This document shows, one piece after another, positions 1 to 5,933 of a stretch of DNA of 40,339 nucleotides. Location: positions 1-40,339 of the forward strand of contig NZ_JAQGLA010000073.1 of assembly GCF_027853915.1 (NCBI RefSeq). The letters are read 5' to 3'. Made by a program: the position numbers and the translations under genes. Numbering within the stretch: the first letter of the stretch is position 1; every line of letters starts with the position of its first letter. Below the pieces are notes generated by a model. That model saw only the letters and a list, made by a program, of their open reading frames with translations, was not told where the DNA came from and made no database searches. Source of the stretch: Saccharopolyspora oryzae. Its GTDB lineage: Bacteria; Actinomycetota; Actinomycetes; Mycobacteriales; Pseudonocardiaceae.

Positions 1-78
1 CCCACTCACGACCGCTCAGCGGAGCTCGCGGAAGAAGGCGCGGACGTCCTCGACCGGGGCCATCGCGCTGGCACCAGC

Positions 79-699
79 TCAGGATCCGACGGTGAAGTGC
101 CTGGCGCCGCCCGGGTCCTCCAGCTCGTCGAGGACCGCCACGGCGAGGTCCTCCGCCGAAATCCGGGACGTGCCGCGGGAATCGGCGATGAGCGTGTCAG
201 CACCTCGCCGGTAGCGGCTGGTGCGCTCGCCGGGCTCCAGGACTGCCGGCGGGCTCAAGTAGACCCAGTCCGTCCGGTGCGCCTGGCAGGTCTCGAGCTG
301 GGCGATGCTCGCTGCCGCGATGGTGCGCCATTCAGCGGGAACGTACGCGGGGTCGTCGACGACCAGCCCCGATCCCCCGGGGGTCCTAAGTGGACCTGCA
401 CCGCCGACGACGAGGATCCGCCGACCGGCCGCGGCAGCCGCGTCGAGCAGCGCTCCCGTGGTTTCGCCGACGCTTCCCTCCTGCCCGGGACGCGGACGAG
501 TGGCGACGACGACCGCGTCCGCCCCGGCGAACAACCCGCCCATCCGCTCCCGATCGGTCGCGTCCGCGCGGACCGCGGTCGCACCGGGCATCGCTTCGCC
601 GCTCCGGGACACCGCGGTGACGTGGTGCCCGCGCTGGACGGCTTCGGTGGTCACGCGCGATCCGACCATGCCGGTCGCTCCGACGACGACGATCTTCAT
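79..699 (-). CDS. NmrA/SDR-like NAD(P)-binding reductase
   Basis: Predicted cytoplasmic NAD(P)-binding protein of the atypical short-chain dehydrogenase (NmrA-like) type, about 206 residues. The N-terminus MKIVVVGATGMVGSR is a beta strand followed by the glycine-rich dinucleotide motif GATGMVG, and a basic residue in VSRSG lies at the end of the second strand, which often signals NADP preference. No Tyr-x-x-x-Lys catalytic pair is obvious, as is usual for NmrA-like proteins, so the substrate cannot be told. The start is the ATG overlapping the stop of the upstream exporter gene by four bases (ATGA), so the two are almost certainly translationally coupled in one operon. A second gene of the same family lies at 2577-3209. 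Family assignment is firm, function is not. Confidence 0.85.
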   Translation of the reverse strand: MKIVVVGATGMVGSRVTTEAVQRGHHVTAVSRSGEAMPGATAVRADATDRERMGGLFAGADAVVVATRPRPGQEGSVGETTGALLDAAAAAGRRILVVGGAGPLRTPGGSGLVVDDPAYVPAEWRTIAAASIAQLETCQAHRTDWVYLSPPAVLEPGERTSRYRRGADTLIADSRGTSRISAEDLAVAVLDELEDPGGARHFTVGS

Positions 700-1577
700 G
701 CCACTGCCCTTTCCAGGCGAGGAGTGCGAGCGGGGAGCTGGGACGCGACGATCGCGATCAGCGAGAGGGCGAACCCGAACAGCTGGACCGGCCCGAGCAT
801 CTGCCCGAGCACGACGACGCCGAGCAGTGCCGCGACCAGCGGCGAGATCAGACCGAGCGGCGCAGCCGAGGTGACCGGCAGGAGACCGATCCCGCGGAAC
901 CACAGGACGTAGGCGAGCAGACCGCCGATCACGCCCAGCCACAGGTAGCCGAGCGCCGCCGGGGCGTCGATCGCCGGCGGCGCGCCCTCGAAGGCGAACG
1001 TGACCGGAACCAGGAACAGCCCTCCGGCGGTGAGCTGCCAACCGGCGAACGCCACCGGCCCGACCTCCGACGGGCGCCCCCAGCGCTTGGTCAGCGTCAC
1101 CCCGAGCCCCATCGCCGCAGCGCCACCCAGCCCGGCGAGGAGCCCGACGACGTCGAAACCGGCGCTCGGCCCGAGCACCACCAGCCCCACGCCCACGACG
1201 CCGACCACGCCCCAGCCGAACCGCCTCGGAGAAGGCGCTTCGCGCAGGACCAGCACCGCCAGCACGGCGACGACCAGCGGCTGAGCAGCACCCAAGGTCG
1301 CGGCCACCCCACCGGGCAGCCGCTCAGCGGCGAGGAACAGCAGCGGGAAGAACAGGCCGATGTTCAGCACGCCGAGCAGCGCCGCCTTCCCCCACCAGGC
1401 CCCGCGCGGCAGCACCCGGGTCATCGCCAACGCGATCAACCCGGCGGGCAGCGCACGCATCAACCCGGCGAACAGCGGATGCCCGACCGGGAGCAGTTCG
1501 GTGGTGACCACGTAGGTCGTGCCCCACACGGCCGGGGCGAACGCGGTCAGCACGACGTTCGGGAGGTTCTTGTCCAT
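696..1577 (-). CDS. EamA-family (DMT) membrane exporter
   Basis: Integral membrane protein of about 293 residues with ten hydrophobic segments arranged as two five-helix EamA repeats, the usual build of drug/metabolite transporters such as RhaT or YdcZ relatives. The first repeat begins VLTAFAPAVWGTTYVV and ends near the LVLREAPSPRRFGW loop; the second repeat begins after SAGFDVVGLLAG. Members export amino acids, purines or small metabolites; the substrate cannot be read from the sequence. It is first in a two-gene operon with the NmrA-like reductase (4-base overlap) and is divergent from a LysR gene across about 80 bases, so that regulator is the likely controller. GTG at 1580 directly precedes the ATG chosen here and is an alternative start. 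Confidence 0.88.
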   Translation of the reverse strand: MDKNLPNVVLTAFAPAVWGTTYVVTTELLPVGHPLFAGLMRALPAGLIALAMTRVLPRGAWWGKAALLGVLNIGLFFPLLFLAAERLPGGVAATLGAAQPLVVAVLAVLVLREAPSPRRFGWGVVGVVGVGLVVLGPSAGFDVVGLLAGLGGAAAMGLGVTLTKRWGRPSEVGPVAFAGWQLTAGGLFLVPVTFAFEGAPPAIDAPAALGYLWLGVIGGLLAYVLWFRGIGLLPVTSAAPLGLISPLVAALLGVVVLGQMLGPVQLFGFALSLIAIVASQLPARTPRLERAVA

Positions 1578-1632
1578 CACGGATCAAGTCTCGGCTGACC
1601 AGCATCGATGAGTCCAACACATGTTTGTCATG

Positions 1633-1659
1633 CGATCCATCGCGATGCAAGATGGATCG
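1633..1659. promoter_or_regulatory. Candidate LysR-box in the EamA/LysR divergent promoter
   Basis: A perfect 9-base inverted repeat (CGATCCATC, 9-base spacer, GATGGATCG). Its inner part reads ATC-N9-GAT, the classical T-N11-A LysR-type recognition pattern. It abuts the GTG start of the LysR gene, so binding would fit autorepression together with control of the divergent exporter operon. Pattern is seen directly; function is inferred. Confidence 0.6.
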
Positions 1660-2547
1660 GTGGAACTCCAGCAGCTGCGCTACGTCGTCGCCGTCGCCGA
1701 GACGAACAGCTTCACCCGCGCCGCCCAGCGGTGCCTCGTCGTCCAGTCCGCGCTCAGCCACCAGGTGGCGCGGCTGGAACGGGAACTCGGCGCCCGGCTC
1801 TTCGAACGCACGAGCCGCCGGGTCCGCCTGACGCCCGCCGGCGAGGCGTTCCTCCCCGCCGCGCGCCAGTGCCTGGACGCCGCCGAACGCGCCGCGGCCG
1901 AGGTCGCCGCAGCTGTCGGCGAAGTGCGCGGGCGGCTCGCGGTCGGCGTGATCCCCACCGTGGCCGCGGCCGACGTGCCCGCCGCGCTCCGCGAGCTCCA
2001 CCAGCGCCACCCGGACGTCCGGATCAACCTGCGCGTCGGCAACAGCCTGGAAATGATCGAGCAGATCAAGGAAGGCACCCTCGACGTGGCCTTCCTCGGC
2101 CTCCCGGCCACCACCCGCCCGGAGGGGATCCGCAACGTCGAGCTGGCCCGGGACCAGCTGGTCGCCGTGGTCGCCCCCGATCACCCGCTGACCGCGCACG
2201 AAACCGTCGACCTCGCCCGGCTGTCCACCGAGTCCTTCGTGGACTTCCCCGCCGGAAGCGCGGGCCGGTCCCAGTCCGACCAGGCCTTCGCCGCAGCGGG
2301 CCTCGACCGCGAGGTGGCCTTCGAGGTCCCCACGGCCGACCTCATGGTCCAGCTCGTCCAACAGCACCTCGGCATCGCGATGCTCGCGGCAACCTACGTC
2401 CCCAGGTTCACCGGAATAGCCACGATCCCGGTGACCAACGCCCCGTCCCGAATCGAGTACGTGGCCTGGCCCCGAACCACCCCGACCCCGGCCACAACGG
2501 CCTTCCTCAAAACCCTCAACATCCCAGAAGACCTGATCAACACCTGA
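1660..2547 (+). CDS. LysR-family transcriptional regulator
   Basis: About 295 residues. Starting at the GTG that gives VELQQLRYVVAVAE matches the family's standard beginning; an in-frame ATG 39 bases upstream exists, but it would place the operator inside the gene. Residues 1-60 hold the winged helix-turn-helix (NSFTRAAQRCLVVQSALSHQ, then LERELGARLFERTSRRVRLT), followed by a linker helix and a periplasmic-binding-like effector domain (GRLAVGVIPTVAAADVP, DVAFLGLP). It is divergent from the EamA exporter and reductase, so it probably activates them in response to an unknown small molecule. Its 3' end is only about 30 bases from the convergent reductase gene. Confidence 0.9.
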   Translation: MELQQLRYVVAVAETNSFTRAAQRCLVVQSALSHQVARLERELGARLFERTSRRVRLTPAGEAFLPAARQCLDAAERAAAEVAAAVGEVRGRLAVGVIPTVAAADVPAALRELHQRHPDVRINLRVGNSLEMIEQIKEGTLDVAFLGLPATTRPEGIRNVELARDQLVAVVAPDHPLTAHETVDLARLSTESFVDFPAGSAGRSQSDQAFAAAGLDREVAFEVPTADLMVQLVQQHLGIAMLAATYVPRFTGIATIPVTNAPSRIEYVAWPRTTPTPATTAFLKTLNIPEDLINT

Positions 2548-2576
2548 AACCAGTTGCGAGCCAACCTCATCCGACG

Positions 2577-3209
2577 TCAGTTGGCGAGGGCTATTGCGGT
2601 GTGGATCGCGGTTTTCTCGGAGAGGTTTCGGAGGATGCAGTCGGCTAGGTCTGCGCGGGAGATCTTGTTGCCGCCGCGGACGGTTCGGTCGACGGCGGTG
2701 CGGTAGCGGCCGGTGCGCGGGCCTTCGGTGAGCATCGGCGGGCGGATGATCGTCCAGTCCGCGCTGCTGGCCCGGACGACCTCCTCCATGTGCCCCATGT
2801 CGGTCCACGGGTGCTTGAGGAAGCGCCACAGGATCGGCTTGACCAGGTGCTTGGTCAGCGCGCCGTCTCCGTCGGTGATCATGCCGCTGTTGCTGACCAC
2901 CAGGAACCGGCGGACCTCGGTCTCGCCCATCGCCTCGAGGATGCTGGCGGTGCTGTCGGTCTGCACCGTCGTCGGGCTCTTCGCGTTGGGCGAGCCGATC
3001 GCCGAGATGACGGCGTCCCGACCGGCGATGTGCGGCCGGATGTCCGCCGGGTCCATCACGTCGGCGCGGACGACCGCCAGCTCCGGGTGCTCGAAGGCCA
3101 CCTTCGCCGGGTCCCGCACCACCGCCGTGACCTGGTGACCGGCCGCGCAGGCCTGCTCCACCAGGTGCTTCCCGGTGCCGCCGGTGGCTCCGAAGATCGT
3201 GATCCGCAT
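2577..3209 (-). CDS. NmrA/SDR-like NAD(P)-binding reductase (second copy)
   Basis: About 210 residues, NAD(P)-binding NmrA-like fold. MRITIFGATGGTGKHLVEQA carries the GATGGTG dinucleotide motif; AVVRDPAK contains the basic residues that often select NADP; VISAIGSPN and RFLVVSNSGM are the family's fourth and fifth strand regions, and DWTIIRPPML is the typical PP motif of NAD(P)H-binding domain proteins (NAD_binding_10). The start is the ATG preceded by AAGGGG; a GTG 30 bases upstream lies in the operator and is unlikely. It is divergent from a TetR gene with shared operators, so it is the probable repression target and may reduce a toxic electrophile or quinone; that role is inference. Confidence 0.87.
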   Translation of the reverse strand: MRITIFGATGGTGKHLVEQACAAGHQVTAVVRDPAKVAFEHPELAVVRADVMDPADIRPHIAGRDAVISAIGSPNAKSPTTVQTDSTASILEAMGETEVRRFLVVSNSGMITDGDGALTKHLVKPILWRFLKHPWTDMGHMEEVVRASSADWTIIRPPMLTEGPRTGRYRTAVDRTVRGGNKISRADLADCILRNLSEKTAIHTAIALAN

Positions 3210-3223
3210 CGCTGAACCCCTTG

Positions 3224-3270
3224 GTTGGTGAGTGCTCACTAACTACTATGGTCAGCGAGCACTCACCAAC
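3224..3270. promoter_or_regulatory. Double TetR operator between reductase and TetR genes
   Basis: Two 14-base arms (GTTGGTGAGTGCTC and GAGCACTCACCAAC) form a perfect inverted repeat separated by 19 bases. The left arm and its continuation contain a short palindrome, GTGAG-TG-CTCAC; the right copy has GCGAG-CA-CTCAC with one mismatch. So two similar operators lie in opposite orientation in the divergent promoter, one for each direction. The 19-base spacer holds a TACTAT sequence that could be a -10 element. Binding by the adjacent TetR protein is inferred. Confidence 0.75.
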
Positions 3271-3290
3271 TTGTCAACGGAAGGGCCGCC

Positions 3291-3866
3291 GTGGGGACCC
3301 GCGACCGGATGCTCGACGCCGCCGCGCACGTGATGCGCACGCGCGGCCTCGCCCGCGCCACCACCAAGGAGATCGCCAAGGAATCCGGTTTCTCGGAAGC
3401 CGCGCTGTACAAGCACTTCCGCGACAAGACCGATCTGTTCCTCGCGGTGCTCCAGGAACGCGTTCCGGGCAACCTGCGCGCCATGCTCACCGACCTCCCC
3501 GACCGCGCCGGGCGCGGGGAGCTGCGCACCGCCCTGGAGGAGGTCGCCGGCGTCGCGATCGAGTTCTACGCCGAAACGTTCCCGATGGGCGCCTCGCTGT
3601 TCTCCGAACCGGCGCTGCTCGCCGCGCACCGGGAAGCCCTCCGGGACCGGGGCATCGGCCCCCAAGCGATCCGCGAAGCCCTCGCGGCCTACCTGTCGGC
3701 CGAGCAGCGAGCGGGAGCGCTCAAGCCTGACGTGGACCCGGAATCAGCAGCGGCGCTCCTGCTCGGAGCGTGCTTCCAGAACGCCTTCCTGACCCACTTC
3801 ACCGACACCCCGAACCCGACCCCGACCGACCTGGTCCGGACCCTCCTCGACCCGCTGACGACCTGA
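3291..3866 (+). CDS. TetR/AcrR-family transcriptional regulator
   Basis: 191 residues, the usual TetR length. The N-terminal helix-turn-helix runs from about residue 5 to 50: DRMLDAAAHVMRTRGLARAT, then TTKEIAKESGFSEAALYKHF, with the LYKHFRDKTDLF signature of the family. The remaining all-helical domain would bind a ligand and dimerise; its ligand is unknown. The GTG start is preceded by GGAAGGG. It is divergent from the second NmrA-like reductase and most likely represses both through the operators at 3224-3270. The DinB-family gene follows on the same strand after 46 bases and may be co-transcribed. Confidence 0.92.
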   Translation: MGTRDRMLDAAAHVMRTRGLARATTKEIAKESGFSEAALYKHFRDKTDLFLAVLQERVPGNLRAMLTDLPDRAGRGELRTALEEVAGVAIEFYAETFPMGASLFSEPALLAAHREALRDRGIGPQAIREALAAYLSAEQRAGALKPDVDPESAAALLLGACFQNAFLTHFTDTPNPTPTDLVRTLLDPLTT

Positions 3867-3912
3867 GTTCGTCGGGGACTGGTGCGAAGCTGTCGGGGAC
3901 GGGAGGTTCGCG

Positions 3913-4452
3913 ATGGCTGATTCCACGCCGAGCACGTCGCAGCGGTGGGACGGATCCCGGCGGGAGCCCGATCCCACCGGGTCGGAGATCGAGCTGCTGC
4001 GCGGGTTCTTGGACTGGCACCGGGAGACGTTGGCGCTCAAGTGCTCCGGGGTGCCGTCCGACCAGTTGTCGGCCCGGCTGATCGAGCCCTCCGGGTTGAC
4101 GTTGCACGGGCTGGTGCGGCACTTGGCCGCGGTGGAGCGGTGGTGGTTCCGCATCCAGTTCGCGCAGGAGGACGTGCCGCTGCTGCACTACTCCGACGAC
4201 GATCCGGACCAGGACTTCGACGACCTGGAAGGGGACTTCGCCGAGGCGGTGGAGGTCTGGCGGGCGGAGTGCGCGAAGTCCCGCGAGATCGTGGCCGCGG
4301 CGGACTCCTTGGACCAGACCGGCATCCGCCGCTCGACCGGCGAACCGATCTCGCTGCGCTTCGTCATGCTGAACCTGATCGCCGAGTACGCCCGGCACAA
4401 CGGGCACGCCGACCTGCTGCGCGAGCGCATCGACGGACGCGTCGGGATGTGA
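3913..4452 (+). CDS. DinB-family (DUF664) protein, mycothiol-type
   Basis: 179 residues forming the four-helix bundle of the DinB/YfiT superfamily. Family marks are the ELLRGFLDWHRETLALKCSG first helix, LHGLVRHLAAVERWWF with a conserved His, and the C-terminal segment LIAEYARHNGHADLLRERID with two further His residues; these three positions make the typical metal site. In actinobacteria this DUF664 branch is linked to mycothiol-dependent transferases and isomerases, but the substrate here is unknown. A GGGAGG ribosome site precedes the ATG. Same strand as, and 46 bases after, the TetR gene, so possibly part of its regulon. Confidence 0.85.
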   Translation: MADSTPSTSQRWDGSRREPDPTGSEIELLRGFLDWHRETLALKCSGVPSDQLSARLIEPSGLTLHGLVRHLAAVERWWFRIQFAQEDVPLLHYSDDDPDQDFDDLEGDFAEAVEVWRAECAKSREIVAAADSLDQTGIRRSTGEPISLRFVMLNLIAEYARHNGHADLLRERIDGRVGM

Positions 4453-4473
4453 GCCCGGGAGGGCTCGGGCGCT

Positions 4474-5733
4474 TCAGCGGGTGCCGAGCCAGGTGAGGGC
4501 GGCCGTGGTCATCGCGGTGATGCCGGTGGTCATGGTCGGTTCGACCACCGGGGCGAAGAACGGCGAGTGGTTGGACGGGACGTCGCGGCTGAGGGTGCCC
4601 GCCTCGCGCGCCGCCAGGTACTTGCCCCGTTCGACGCCGCCGAAGAACCAGTAGCAGGTCGGCACGCCGGCTTCCGTGCCGAACAGGCCGACGTCCTCGC
4701 TGCCGGTCACCGGGTCGATCGCCAGCACCCGCTCCGCGCCGAGCTGCTCGCGCATCCCCTTCGCGGTCCGCTCGGTGGCCTCCTCGTCGTTGACCAGCAC
4801 CGGGAAGTCCGTCAACCGCTCGAACTCCGGGTCCTTCTCGGCCCCGGAGGCCGCCGCCTCGGCGCGCACGATGCGCTTGACCGCCTCGATCACCCGCTCT
4901 CGGACCTTCTCGTCGAAGCTGCGGATGTTGACCCGCAGTTCGGCCTGGTCCGGGATGATGTTGTCCTTCGTGCCCGCGCGGATCGAGCCGACCGTGACCA
5001 CGGCCGTGTCGCGGCCGGAGACCTCGCGGGAGACCACGGTCTGCAACCGCATCACCGTCGCGGAGGCCATCACCACCGGGTCGATGGCGTTCTCCGGCTG
5101 CGAGCCGTGCGAGCCGCGCCCGAACATGGTGATCTTCAGCCCGTCGGCCGCCGACATGCTGGGACCGCTGACCATGCCCACGGTCCCGGCCGGGAACGGG
5201 AAGACGTGCTGGCCCAGGCAGACGTCGGGTTTCGGGAAGCGGTCCAGGAAACCGTCGTCGAGCATGGCCCGCGCTCCGCCGCCGATCTCCTCGGCCGGCT
5301 GGAACACCGCCACGACCGTGCCGGACCACTGCTCGCGGGAGTTGACCAGCAGGTCGAGGGCGCCGAGCTGGCAGGTGACGTGCATGTCGTGGCCGCAGGC
5401 GTGCATCACCGGCACGTCGTTGCCGTCCGGGTCGGTGCCGCGCTGCGTGCTGGCGTAGTCGAGCCCGGTCTGCTCCAGCACCGGCAGCGCGTCGAAGTCC
5501 GCGCGCAGCAGCACGGTCGGGCCGTCACCGTTGCGGAGCACGCCCACGACACCCGTGCGCCCCACCCCGGTCGTCACCTCCAAGCCGAGCTGCTCCAGGC
5601 GTCGCGCGACCTCGGCAGCGGTGCGGTGCTCGGCGAAGGAGAGCTCCGGATGGGCGTGCAAGTCCTTGTAGAGCCCGGTGAGATCGTCCCGGATGTCGTC
5701 GATCCGTCCCAGCACAGCACCCAGATCGCCCAC
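4474..5733 (-). CDS. M20-family metal-dependent amidohydrolase
   Basis: About 419 residues, the normal length of M20D amidohydrolases (hippurate hydrolase, IAA-amino acid hydrolase, N-acyl-amino acid deacylase relatives). DLHAHPELSFAEHRTA opens the catalytic domain; HACGHDMH (about residues 111-118) contributes metal-binding Cys/His and the Asp-His pair; FQPAEEIGGGA gives the catalytic glutamates; the SHGSQPENAIDPV segment belongs to the inserted dimerisation domain. The GTG start was chosen because GGGAGG lies 5 bases upstream; a longer reading to 5781 lacks one. It would hydrolyse an N-acyl or N-aryl amino acid in the cytoplasm. The gene stands alone, convergent with the DinB gene; substrate not deducible. 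Confidence 0.9.
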   Translation of the reverse strand: MGDLGAVLGRIDDIRDDLTGLYKDLHAHPELSFAEHRTAAEVARRLEQLGLEVTTGVGRTGVVGVLRNGDGPTVLLRADFDALPVLEQTGLDYASTQRGTDPDGNDVPVMHACGHDMHVTCQLGALDLLVNSREQWSGTVVAVFQPAEEIGGGARAMLDDGFLDRFPKPDVCLGQHVFPFPAGTVGMVSGPSMSAADGLKITMFGRGSHGSQPENAIDPVVMASATVMRLQTVVSREVSGRDTAVVTVGSIRAGTKDNIIPDQAELRVNIRSFDEKVRERVIEAVKRIVRAEAAASGAEKDPEFERLTDFPVLVNDEEATERTAKGMREQLGAERVLAIDPVTGSEDVGLFGTEAGVPTCYWFFGGVERGKYLAAREAGTLSRDVPSNHSPFFAPVVEPTMTTGITAMTTAALTWLGTR

Positions 5734-5843
5734 AGCAACCTCCCAACACGTCGACACCCCGATGATCCCACGCAACCCCACCGGCCACCGGAGATCAACC
5801 CCGTGGATCAGCTACCCGACATGAGCTCCGTTCCCGCTGGTAG

Positions 5844-5916
5844 GGCCCCGTGAGCACTTTGTGGGCCTATAGCACCACGAAGTACTCACGGGACCTGACC
5901 AGGCGAAACAATCCGG
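5844..5916. repeat. Dispersed palindromic repeat, family B copy 1
   Basis: Twenty-one-base arms (18 of 21 positions complementary) around a 10-base centre GCCTATAGCA, followed by a tail TGACCAGGCGAAACAATCCG. The copy at 31138-31207 has the same CCGTGAGT outer arm, a related CTAT centre and a matching tail (TGACCAGCGAGAACTGATCC). It lies after the 3' end of the acylase gene and upstream of the amidohydrolase, both minus-strand. It could terminate transcription, but the conserved tail outside the hairpin suggests a repeat element. Confidence 0.65.
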
Positions 5917-5933
5917 ACGGCGGAGGCATCGGC

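Noticed and set aside
16..63. 15-codon frame (APVEDVRAFFREL) after the first reductase gene
   Set aside because: It looks helical and coding-like but is too short; perhaps a remnant of a lost C-terminus. Not listed as a gene.
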